Assembly (NCBI GenBank): GCA_018398765.1
Contig: JAHBMJ010001187.1
Span: 17,501 to 34,378 of the forward strand
Length of the DNA stretch: 16,878 nt
Reading direction: 5' to 3'
DNA from: Chromera velia
Lineage: Eukaryota; Sar; Chromeraceae
Part shown: piece by piece, positions 6,727-15,780 of the stretch
Layout: the number at the start of each line of letters is the position of its first letter
Numbering within the stretch: position 1 is the stretch's first letter
The notes under the pieces: model-generated
Told to the model about the DNA's origin: nothing
What the model saw: only the letters and a program-made list of their open reading frames with translations
The model's database searches: none
Made by a program: the position numbers and the translations under genes

Positions 6727-9700
6727 ATGTCCCTTTCGGCACTATCCGTAACGTCAGCTTCCTTTCGTGCTGCGTTGGTGTCCGGTATGTGTCTACAGAG
6801 GGGGGTGAGGGGGGTCTCCTCTGAGTGTGTCCCGGTTGCACGACTGCCCTCCAAATGGCCGAAAGATGATCAGGCAGATCATGGAAGGGGCAAGGACAGA
6901 CAGTGGCGGCCGTCTCCTCAGACCTCCATAGAAGGAGCTCATCATTCCATGACGAGAAAAGAAAGAGGGGAGGGAGGTGTCTGGTTCCCTTTGAGACCGA
7001 GAGAAGGAATAATCCTCAGCCCGTCTTTCCCATCCTCCAGAATAGAGACTGATTCCACCGTTTTAGACTCCGTTTCGCTCGCTCAGTCTGAACCTTCGAT
7101 AACTGCACCTCCTACCTCTGTTTCCCATTTTGTTCCCCTCTCCCCCAGTTCCTCTGCCCTCGAGTCTCTTCTTCAAGAAGCGCGTTTGTCTCTCGGTGTG
7201 TTCAGACTGACGAAGACGCAGGAGAGAGCCCTGAGGCCCCTGATGGGATCGAGGGACCTCCTCATCAGGGCCCCGGCAGGAAGCGGGAAGGGGCTGGCAT
7301 GCCTTCTGCCTCTGTTGGCGCGTGTGTCTGTCTTGAGTGCCGAGAAGGAACTGAGGGACACCCCTCTGGAGATTGCGGAAACATGGAGAGGCAACCCCGC
7401 GGGTGCAGAGATGGAGACAGAAGGGATGGGGCCAGATGCATTCCTTGTGCAGCAGCACCAGTCAAGTGAACTGAGTATCTCTTCCCCCGTTTCCTCTTCT
7501 TCCCTTGTGTCGACAGACAGACAGAGGAATCACAACTCTGCAAATACCGACAATGTTAGTCGGCTTCCCGGAATCCTAGCAACAGTTTTGACCCCCACAA
7601 GGGAGGTCGCACTTCAGGTTGCTGAACAGGCTTCCCTAGTGTCCCCTGCTCTTTCCGGGATCCGTCCGCTTGTGTTGACGGGTGGGGAATCTCTGGAGAG
7701 CGACATTGGCCGACTGCGTTCGGATGCTCCGAATTTCCTGGTCGCAACTCCCGGCAGGCTGGCTGACCACGTCGGGGGCACAGAGGGATTCTGTGATGCC
7801 CTCTCGACCTGCCGTCTCTTTTGGATAGACGATGCGGGGAAGCAGATGAGCACCCACCAGGCACGAGAGGCTCTGTTGTACTTCAGACAACACATGGCAC
7901 CTGATGTGCAGACGTTTGCAGTGGCACCGACGGTCAGTCGTTTGAGTGTGGTCGTGAAACTTTGTTTCACAATTGGTCTTTCTTTCCTTTTAATAATGAT
8001 CGAGACCTGTTCTTGGTGTTGCGGGTTTTGTTTGCTTCAGAGGTTTCCCTCGGATTCGAGAGAACTCAAGGAACCAGAGGAGTGGTGTGGAAGGGGAAGG
8101 GGGGAGAAACTCTGTCGGTCTGAAATTGTCTGTGCTGTGGTGTGATTCCTTCTTTTTCTTCCCCCTCTTCTTCCTTCATCCCCCCCTCTCCCTTTCTTTC
8201 TTCACTGCAGGTCTCTGAGCTTGTGCATAGACTTGCTTCCCGGTGTTTGAAGACGAATTTTCTTTTTTTGGATTTGACAGGAGAGGGGGGGAGAATGACA
8301 AAGACCGTAGAGGAAGCGGTAGGCCCGTCCTCCTCATCCCCTCCCCCCTCCTCTTCTTCTCCTGCTTCCAACAACTCACCACCGTCCCCTTGTCAGAGAG
8401 CAACAGGCATCTCCCCACATCAATTTGCCTCTTCCCAAGGACAGAATGAAAGAACGCGGCTGGGGATACACAGCAGAGAGAGCAGAGAGAATGGAGAAGA
8501 AAACACACGGGTACCTTGTCCTGAGTCTGCCAGTGAGGAGAAGCAGGGAGACGCGAACAGAGAAAGGAGGGAAGGGGACAAAGTGCCCACTCAAGAAAGC
8601 TTGAAGGCCTTCATCCATTCCCATCCGCTATTTGCCCCAGACGCATTGCCAGAGTTCCCAAATCCCCTGCCATTAGACGTCTCCCACAAGGCGCTTCTTG
8701 TAAAGCCGCACCAACTGCCGCTTGCTCTCTACAACATTTGTGTTGAAGCAGGAGACGCCCTCGAGAGGGGGGGCAAAGGAATCAAGACGATTGTGTTCTT
8801 TCCCTCCAAACGCACTCTCCTCTTCTTCTACATACTCTTCAAACACTATCTGGGGGTCCTCCCAAGGAATCAGGTCTGAGGGAGATTGGGAGTTTTGCCA
8901 ATCGAAACTAGTCAACGTTTGGCTCTGTGCGTTGAGGAAGAAACATAGAAAACCAGGGAACGTTTTTGAGTCAGAGGGGCGAGGCTGCCTTACGGTGTCC
9001 ATAGTACATGCGTTCAAAAACAAATGTGGTTTCCAATCTTTGCCATGCCTGGGTCGTCCCTTGACTTCTTCTTTCCAATTCCCATTTTGATTTTTTTTAT
9101 CTGTCCATTTCCCCCCTCCTTTTGCCTTTCTTCTGGCCTTGCTCGTTTCCTTCATTGCTCTTCCAGATCATAAACCTTCAAATTTCTCTTTCTCTTTGTG
9201 ATCTTCTTTTTCATGCCTCCTTTCGGTTTCTTGCTGTCTACATTTTCTGTACACTCCTCTCCAACGAAATAGAAATAAGTTGTCATAGGCAGTTCCTGCT
9301 CCGATACATATTTCTTCACGCTTACATGCACACAGTCCCAACCAAAGCAGGACCCCCCCGTACGCAGACAGACGCCTTGTTTCTGCTGCCTGCTTCGATC
9401 ACCTCCGCAGATAGGGGCCCTGCACGCTGCCCTGGCAGGAGAGAAACGCCGCGGCGCTTTTTTCAAATTCCAAACCGCCCCGTGCGGGGTGCTCTTTGCC
9501 TCGGACCTCGTCTGTCATGGGATGGATTTCCCTGGAGTGTCCAGGGTAGTCCAAGTTGGAGTTCCCGCGTCTTCAGAGGAGTTCATACTCAGGGCGGGAA
9601 AGTGCGCGGCTGTAAAGTAAGTGCTTGTGTGGCTTTCTCTGTGTGTGTATGAGATTTATCGGGCACAACACTGTCAGAGACTTATGCTTGTGACAAACGG

Positions 9701-11292
9701 AGTTTGAACATTGCGACCTCAGCGTGGGCAAGTGTGGGGTACCTCCTGCTGTGTGGCTTTGATATATTCACAGAACGCGGACGAATCATGAGAATCCTTC
9801 CTGACTTTCCAGACACGGCGAGAAGGGGAGGGAAACGACAATTTCGTCTTCAAATGCTTCCGTCTTCTTCATGTTTATGTTTGTGTGCAGTTGTGCAAGC
9901 TCAAAACGGATGCATGTGAATACACACGCAGGAACGAAGAGACGATGAAGAAAGAGAACCTAGTACTCCTCTTCGAACCCTTTGAGAGGAAATTTCTTCG
10001 TGACCTGAGGAGGGAGCAAGGGATTGAACCTACTGTGCTGAGGGGAGAAGAGAGAAGGGAAAGGATGAGACCGAGACCTGAACTTAGAGCTCGACTCCCC
10101 CCAACGAAAGGAATTGATGTGCAGATTCACGCGTCGCCTGCTACACAGGTCGGTGGGGTGAGTGGCGGCTGGGGGTGGTCGTTCGTTTGGTTGGCTGGTT
10201 GCTTAGAGCTTTGACCTGTTTCACTTGTCCCCTCTCTTCTCCTTCCTGTTTTCAACGCATGCGATTTCTTGAACTCCAGAGATGATGCGGCTCCAGATTT
10301 GATCGAGAATATGTTGAACGGCCTTCTTCCTCCTGCATGCCCAGCTCTGCACTCAATTCCCCCCCCTGCAGGCCCTCCTGGACGCAACAGCCGAGGACTA
10401 TCCTGAGTTCCCAACGGACAGGGCTGTGTACTCGTGGACAGAGAAGAGGCTGCCTTATTGGAAGCTTGAGAGGGCAAAGGCAGAAGAGGTCTTGAAGGCG
10501 TTTGACATGAGAAACAAGCAGCTGTCTGAAGCCCATGAGATCCAAGAGACGGGGGAAGAAAGTTACCAAGGAACAGAGATTGAGAGAGGAAAAATGTCAT
10601 CAAGAACCCATGACTTATGGTCTGGTCATGCGGGTATGGAGGAGGGGGCAACAGAAGAAGTTCGGCAGACAGATCAAGAGACGGGGGTATTCAGGAGACC
10701 AGAAGTAAAAGGACCGGAAAACTCGAAATCTCCCAAGCCTATCTCTCTGTCTCTTTCTACTCTCTCTTCATTCCCCCCCGATCAGAGAGACATTCTTGCA
10801 GCTCTCTGTGTCTCTTCGTCTTCAACCGAGACCCCCCTCTTTGCCGTCCGACAACTGATCGAAGCGCTGTCGTTGAAAATGAAGAGGACAGACCTCGACC
10901 GACTCCGACTCCCCAGCATCACCCACGAGAAGGCCTGGTATTCGAATGAATCTGCGTACGCGAGTGCGTGCCTCATGTACAGGTCTGCTGTTCGTGCTGC
11001 AATTGTACGCGCACGTTTTTGTGGCGTCTTCTGTTTGTTGGCACCGGTGTGAGGGCAGCTCCCTGGGAGTGCGTGCGTGCGTGCGTGCGTGCGTGTGTAA
11101 GCGACGGAAGAGGTAATTGAGTGCATAAGTGAAAAAATGAGTCAATGAATGAATGAGTGATTCAGCGAGCTAGTGACTGAGTGCATAGGTGAGTGAGGGA
11201 GTGCATGAATGAAGGAATCAATGACTGACTGACTGACTGACTGACTGACTGACTGGCTGAAAGAAAGAAAGAAAGACAGAAAGAAAGAAAAA

Positions 11293-11327
<35 letters not shown>

Positions 11328-12888
11328 GGATCAGGTCCCTTCTTGGTTCATACGTTCGAGTGCATCGGCGCCTCTGGTTCGATCGGTCAGTCGCTCTATC
11401 CCTTGGCGGTCTGTCAGTGAGGCAGTCAGTCTGTCTTGTTTTGTGTCTTTTCATCGGTCTGTCTGTTAGTCTCTTATGTCTTCCCCTCTCTTTCTCCTTC
11501 TCTTCCACTCCCTTTGTGTGCGGGTGTATGTGTGTATGAATGCATGTACGTGTGTAGGCGTTTGTGTGTGCGTGCAATGCAATGCTGTGCATGTCGCTAC
11601 AGCTGTCCATCACCGAGAGCATCTCTCTTCGTTGCACAATGCTTATGTCTTCACCGTTGTCTTGTTGTCTGCTTTACTCTTCTCTTCCACCTTTGTGTGC
11701 AGAATGGAACTCCCTGAGCACATGAACGGCCTGATGAAGGCGCTGGGTCTCCTCGACCCTCCTTCGATGAACAGACATACGGCCATACAACTGCAGTTAC
11801 CAGACGCTCCTGGTGGGTTTGTCTTGGAGTTCATGTGCCCTTTTCTTCGTTTTCTGGGCCGTCTTTCTGCTGATGTACCCTGTAGTTGGTCTATGTGTCT
11901 CTTGTCTATGTGCGTGCCTGGTTGCGTCCTGAAGCCTTCGCCTGTAACCTGCAGTTGTCCTCTGCTGCAACCGATATAGACTTAAATATTAGATCGAGTG
12001 AATGATTTGATGAACTGAAGGTGCAGCACTCTCTTCTTCGCATTACCTACCACTTCAGCCGTAAAAGCCTTTGCCCGATCATGCATGTCTCCAAGCAGGG
12101 CTGAACACGCACGATGAAGAATTAGTTGTCATACTGAGATTTTGTATGGATTGATTAATTGTCCGATATGAAAACCATTGCAAGCAGGACTGAACATCGT
12201 CAAGAACGGTCCGAACAACGACGACCTCAGGGCCTGTCTGCCTGCTTTCCCTGGGTACAGGAGCAGAAAGAGGAGCGCCACTGCCGGGGTCTCTCTTGAG
12301 ACCTCTGAGGCCGCAGAGAGGGAAGGCAGAGAGGGAGAAGGAGAAAAACGGGCGGGAAGAAAGGAAGAGGGGAGTGTTCTTCAGGATTCTCTCGCAGGCA
12401 CACGCGGAGTCTTTTGTGTCCGGTGGAAATTTCGCTCCGGGGATGAGTGGGGCTGTCAGGAGGAGGAAGAGGAGGTGGCGGATGAAGAAGATTTTGACGA
12501 GGACCTCACATTGAATGCTGAGACAGATGTGATGCGAGAGAGTACTTGCATGTCGAGTCCTGAGAGAAACGAGGAAAGCCGGGCAACAGCTCCCTCTTCT
12601 AGCGGTCTGGCGACAAGCGTGCAGCAACAGACAACGGATGACAGCAGTGAGGAAGTGCCAAGGGAAATATACAGGCTCCATGCACTACAAGATGATTTGA
12701 TGTTGTGCGAGGAAGGGAAGAGGCCGTCTGAAGGCTTCTGCGGAAGAGGCTCGAAATTGAAAAAGAGGCGAGCTGCCCGATCAAGCGCTGCATATTTATC
12801 TGATGTCAAAGGCCCCGATCGAAATGCAGCGGGGAAGTCGACTGCGAATAAATGGAATGACCACTGCCAGGTGTTTGCTGAAGCATGA
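6727..12888 (+). CDS. Divergent Mss116-like DEAD-box helicase, probably mitochondrial, seven exons
   Basis: Exons by frame and splice signals: 6727-7932, 8211-8873, 9411-9611, 9891-10157 (or to 10148), 10372-10982, 11703-11812 and 12188-12888 (or from 12185); about 1252 residues. ATG 6727 is the first in frame after the TGA at 6682. The start (MSLSALSVTSASFRAALVSG, then Arg-rich) has no acidic residue for about 30 positions, as in mitochondrial presequences. Motifs in order: Q-like FRLTKTQ; I APAGSGKG (182-189); Ia TPTREVALQ (289-297); Ib TPGR (341-344); II DDAG (368-371); III APT (400-402); IV IVFFPS (596-601); V ASDLVCHGMDFPGV (653-666); VI-like FILRAGKCAA (681-690). GMDFPGVSRVVQVGVP recalls Mss116-type RNA helicases. 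Motifs I, II and VI are degraded, so unwinding is doubtful. Long Ser/Glu-rich inserts follow motifs I and III. The C-terminal 230 residues include an EEEEEVADEEDFDED stretch and basic KLKKRRAARSS. Confidence 0.82.
7933..8210 (+). other. Helicase intron 1 (phase 0)
   Basis: The donor ACG|GTCAGT follows the motif III codons GCA CCG ACG. The acceptor, after a long CT-rich tract, is TTCACTGCAG. Joining gives APT-VSELVHRLASRC, the expected sequence after a helicase SAT motif, so this junction is the best supported in the gene. The 278 bases contain in-frame stops in the upstream frame (8143-8145). Confidence 0.75.
8874..9410 (+). other. Helicase intron 2 (phase 0)
   Basis: The donor AATCAG|GTCTGA is followed at once by an in-frame TGA if unspliced. 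The acceptor is CACCTCCGCAG at 9410. The joined product FKHYLGVLPRNQ-IGALHAALAGEKR fits the motif IV to V linker of DEAD-box proteins. A second good acceptor (TTGCTCTTCCAG, ending at 9166) is bypassed in this model. Confidence 0.65.
10983..11702 (+). other. Helicase intron 5, rich in microsatellites
   Basis: The donor TACAG|GTCTGC and the acceptor CTTTGTGTGCAG at 11702 give a 720-base intron of phase 2. The next exon supplies an A to complete an Arg codon before MELPEHMNGLMKALG. It contains (GTGC)n at 11069-11097, degenerate TGAR tetranucleotides to 11221, (TGAC)n at 11222-11255, (GAAA)n at 11259-11291 and (TG)n at 11294-11326, followed by a pyrimidine-rich half. Confidence 0.6.
11069..11326. 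repeat. Cluster of four microsatellites: GTGC, TGAC, GAAA, TG
   Basis: Four different short tandem repeats lie almost end to end: about seven GTGC units, about eight TGAC units, about eight GAAA-type units and about 16 TG units. Degenerate TGAR-type sequence fills 11098-11221. All fall inside helicase intron 5. Confidence 0.9.
11813..12187 (+). other. Helicase intron 6 with duplicated acceptor
   Basis: The donor CCTG|GTGGGT (phase 1) ends the sixth exon. The acceptor is within CAAGCAG (12181-12187); both AAG at 12184 and CAG at 12187 keep the frame and differ by one Ala codon. The region before it is AT-rich, with no good pyrimidine tract. A near-copy of the acceptor lies 89 bases upstream (12092-12098). 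Confidence 0.5.
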
Positions 12889-13677
12889 TTGATGCTACGA
12901 TCGATCATCGATGCAGACACACCTTAATATGTATGACAATCCTCATAACATCTTTGCATCCCAGGCCACCCTTTATGAATTCTAGCATGACCGGGTTCTA
13001 GTAAGTACATTGTATAGTACCAGATCTAGTACCAGATAGATAAAATATTATGTATACATAATTTCATAAATTTATATGACATAAAATACGTAGATATAAA
13101 ATTTGTGGCGTTCTCAAGACCTCTGTATAAAGTTATTGTGTTAGCTCGCTGCACTAAAGATGGCAGAGTTTGAAGGAGAACATCTACAGTACTTCAGTCT
13201 AGACTTCACTGGCAGTGAATTTAATTGAATTTAATGCTAGCTAGTGCAGGAATAAAACTGCCCCGTGCATTGCTTCTCAACGTTAGGCTAAACGCTAGAA
13301 GCCTAAAAATAGACTAATAGCAATGGCGTATGATAATGATACAAAAATACTGGATTGAAATGTTAAATCATAGATTAGGTCCATAGTACTGTGCCTACTA
13401 GTACTGTGCCATCCTAAGGGCCATCAATGCCTATCATGAAATAACGATGATCATACTTTTACTTTTTTAAAATCAAATAATACACAAATATTCTAATCAA
13501 TGCTATGCTATATATTGTAATCAGCCACTTATAGAGAGGCGGCGGCGGGCGTGCAGTGGTCGGCCCGACTCGGCCGGTCCCGAGCCGCGGCGTTGCTTAT
13601 CGGGGCAGCGCGGCTGGAGGCATTACGGAGAGCATGCATGTATTGATCCATACAGAGAGCATGCATGTATTGATCCA
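12889..13677. other. AT-rich spacer after the helicase
   Basis: No ORF of note lies here. The sequence is AT-rich from 12900 to 13520, with short tandem duplications: AGTACCAGAT twice at 13018-13037 and TAGTACTGTGCC twice at 13384-13411. AATAAA at 13251-13256 could be a poly(A) signal for the helicase transcript. A GC-rich island (GGCGGCGGCGGG and following, 13537-13617) stands out sharply from its surroundings and may be part of another repeat element. Confidence 0.5.
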
Positions 13678-13678
13678 T
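13629..13678. repeat. 27-bp tandem duplication beside the candidate LTR
   Basis: The 23-base core from AGAGCATGCATG to TTGATCCAT occurs at 13629-13651 and again at 13656-13678, a period of 27. The second copy ends where the candidate LTR begins (TGTTGTGAAG at 13678). The core contains the palindrome GCATGC. Confidence 0.85.
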
Positions 13679-13836
13679 GTTGTGAAGTTGATTCGCGCAA
13701 TACTTCGAGTGATTCGATAAAGCAACTCTCAATAGATGAGAGCAGAAGCCGGACAGAAGTCGTGCAGTATTATTCCTGTATAGAGAACCATAAGATTAAC
13801 TGGACTGTCCTTGACTGGACTCTCTAGTTCATTACA
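13678..13836 (+). mobile_element. Candidate 5' LTR (about 159 bp) of a retroelement
   Basis: The segment begins TGTTGTGAAG and ends TTCATTACA, so it has TG...CA ends, and it is followed immediately by a primer-binding-site-like sequence and a gag ORF. A short LTR is usual for Copia-like elements. I found no second copy downstream in this window and no target-site duplication, so the left boundary is a proposal from the TG and the spacing only. Confidence 0.45.
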
Positions 13837-13845
13837 TGGTAGCAG
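13837..13845 (+). promoter_or_regulatory. Primer-binding site matching initiator-Met tRNA
   Basis: TGGTAGCAG directly follows the CA end of the candidate LTR. It is the reverse complement of CTGCTACCA, the 3' end of eukaryotic initiator-Met tRNAs with CCA added, the primer most used by LTR retrotransposons. The match is nine bases; beyond that only a partial GGTTC similarity remains. Confidence 0.55.
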
Positions 13846-13913
13846 TTGGTTCTTTCCTCCTTCTCCTCCTCAGGGTCTGTTGGTCTCCATCAGAGTGTCT
13901 CTTTCCCTCTCTG

Positions 13914-15095
13914 ATGCCAACTTCGGACGAAGACCAACCTCGTGGGGCTGACGGTCGTTTCATCTCGAAAGACTCGTCTGATCAAAGCCCTAGCCCCTCT
14001 GACTTGGATATTCTTACCGCCAATGTCACCAAATTGGCGCAAATATTTCTTTCTCAGTCGGCTTCTGTTCCGTCTCCGACTCCCACCCCCACCACTGACA
14101 CGGGGAAATTCGCTCCATGGAAGTGCGAGCTCCCCTACAAGGACACGCACGGAGGTCGAGTCGCGATTGTCAAGGCGTTTGAAGACCACTGCAAATTGCA
14201 GCCTGCCAGTGCGCCGTCTGACATCCGTGCAGCAGCCTTCCGCCAGGGTTTGCAGAAATACCCTGAGCTCTATGATCTCGTCTCGGATCTCTCGCCTCCC
14301 GAGTCCGATGATGTTGAACACTGCAAGAACCTTATCTTGCAGTCGTCGGGGGAGACCGAACATAAGCGGATGTTCACAAACTTCCGCTCTCTCTTCACCC
14401 TGTCCACTTCCGACTCCCCCAACGTTGAGAAGTACATTGAGACGGTAAAGTCGGCCTGTCGAGTAATTTCCCGTCTCTCGTTGCAGGAAGAGGTTGTCCC
14501 TGTGTGGTCCGGGGTGGGGGACAAAACTGATCTCAGCACATGGAGGGTAGAGAACAAGCTTGTTCCCCTCCTTGACCCCCTTACCCGTCGTCAGGGGCAG
14601 CTGGCCTCCCTGGTCCTCATCAACGGGATCTCCGACAGCACCGTGCGTGCGAATGTCGAGAGCAGCATCGCCCCCCATATGCCTTTCGACGGCGATGACG
14701 GTGCAGTAGCAAAATTCCGTCACTTTGCCCAGCCTTCTTGTTTCTCCCGTCTCCCTGCTACCCCGTCTGTTCCAGAGCAAACGCACGGCGTGAACATGAC
14801 CGGTCGCTCCACTAACGGCCACCCTCGGTCCCGCGCGAGTGGGCCGTCTCGCGGGCGCCCTCACTGTGAGCACAGGAGCCACCGTCCCGACGAGTGCTTG
14901 AAACAGCACTACTGCAGCGACTGTGATCACTGGGGACACAAGACTGGTGACTGTGAACTCGCCCGTGACCACTTTGCCCTCTTGAGGGCCTACGGCTACA
15001 GCGGGGGCGGGGGCAGGTCCGGGGGGAACGGGGGCGGGCAGGGAAAGAGGGGCAAACAGCCTACAGGGTCAGGAAGCGGGCGTACTCGTCAGTAG
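13914..15095 (+). CDS. gag: Gag-like polyprotein of an LTR retroelement, intact, without pol
   Basis: An ORF of 393 residues runs from ATG 13914; the frame is open from an ATG at 13836 that overlaps the LTR/primer-site junction, giving 419. The N-terminal third is Ser/Pro-rich and disordered (SPTPTPTTDTG). A helical central region (SDIRAAAFRQGLQKYPELYDL and onwards to about residue 280) has the look of a capsid domain. Near the C-terminus is a zinc knuckle CSDCDHWGHKTGDC (334-347, C-X2-C-X4-H-X4-C), preceded by a second knuckle-like run CEHRSHRPDEC (318-328) that lacks its first Cys. The tail is Gly/Arg/Lys-rich (GGGGRSGGNGGGQGKRGK), as in nucleic-acid-binding nucleocapsids. The TAG at 15093 ends it and no protease, integrase or reverse transcriptase follows in any frame. 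It is more GC-rich than both flanks, as expected of an insertion. It could be a non-autonomous element or a gag remnant; domestication is possible but unproven. Confidence 0.72.
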   Translation: MPTSDEDQPRGADGRFISKDSSDQSPSPSDLDILTANVTKLAQIFLSQSASVPSPTPTPTTDTGKFAPWKCELPYKDTHGGRVAIVKAFEDHCKLQPASAPSDIRAAAFRQGLQKYPELYDLVSDLSPPESDDVEHCKNLILQSSGETEHKRMFTNFRSLFTLSTSDSPNVEKYIETVKSACRVISRLSLQEEVVPVWSGVGDKTDLSTWRVENKLVPLLDPLTRRQGQLASLVLINGISDSTVRANVESSIAPHMPFDGDDGAVAKFRHFAQPSCFSRLPATPSVPEQTHGVNMTGRSTNGHPRSRASGPSRGRPHCEHRSHRPDECLKQHYCSDCDHWGHKTGDCELARDHFALLRAYGYSGGGGRSGGNGGGQGKRGKQPTGSGSGRTRQ

Positions 15096-15780
15096 GGAGG
15101 GGCCCTGAAAGACAAATCTATCCCGAACGGTCTCCAACAGTAAAACGGTCTCCAAAACAACCATACCTCTCAAGCTTTTTTAGGCAGTAAACAATATTTA
15201 AAAGCTTAAAACAAAGAGTTTTAAGCGATCAAACAGTACGATTTCCTGTTTTTAAATTAATTGGGTTTAGTGAGAGAAAAAAATATATTGTATTTGACCG
15301 CGCAGCATGCGTGTTTCGTGTGTCAACGCACGCGCCTGTCATGCATGCAATTAAGGCGGCGGCGGGGAGCACCGGAATTTAAAATCACGCAGATCGATAT
15401 CGATTAAATCAAAAAAGCCAATTTTGATGCACGCAGATGCAGCTGAAGGATGCGGTTGCACCTCTACGCATATTGAGCTCAAAGATGATCAACGTAATCG
15501 ACTAGATCGACGCACACTGCATATTTATCTCTGTACATTGTGGGACTGTGGATCTGTTTCGAAAGTGTTCACTGCTGATGTTTTCAGATCAGGTTGCACA
15601 GTATTTCAAACAAAATAGCTGGATTCTTCACATGCCATTGGGAGAGCAGACGTTGGAACGAACCTCAGCCGTCTCTCTTCTTCGGGCATGGCCGTCTCGT
15701 TCTGCTAGTAAGCGTGGTAGGTAAATTTGGAGAGGCCCGTCTTGCTCTCCATCTTTGATCGACGTCTTTTTTCTTTTGCA
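15096..15780. other. Non-coding stretch after gag
   Basis: A purine run (AGGGAGGGG, 15094-15102) right after the gag stop could be a polypurine tract, but the sequence that follows does not resemble the candidate 5' LTR. ACGGTCTCCAA occurs twice (15127 and 15144). The part to 15300 is AT-rich; 15300-15400 is GC-rich with GCATGC, ATGCATGC and GGCGGCGGCGGG motifs like those at 13537. A 64-codon plus-strand ORF at 15424-15618 has no recognisable features. Confidence 0.45.

Noticed and set aside
9122-9652. 176-codon plus-strand ORF
   Set aside because: It runs through intron 2 and reads exon 3 in the wrong frame; the correct frame gives helicase motif V.
13890-14972. 360-codon minus-strand ORF
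   Set aside because: It is a long antisense shadow of the GC-rich gag frame, with no domain; the zinc knuckle is on the plus strand.
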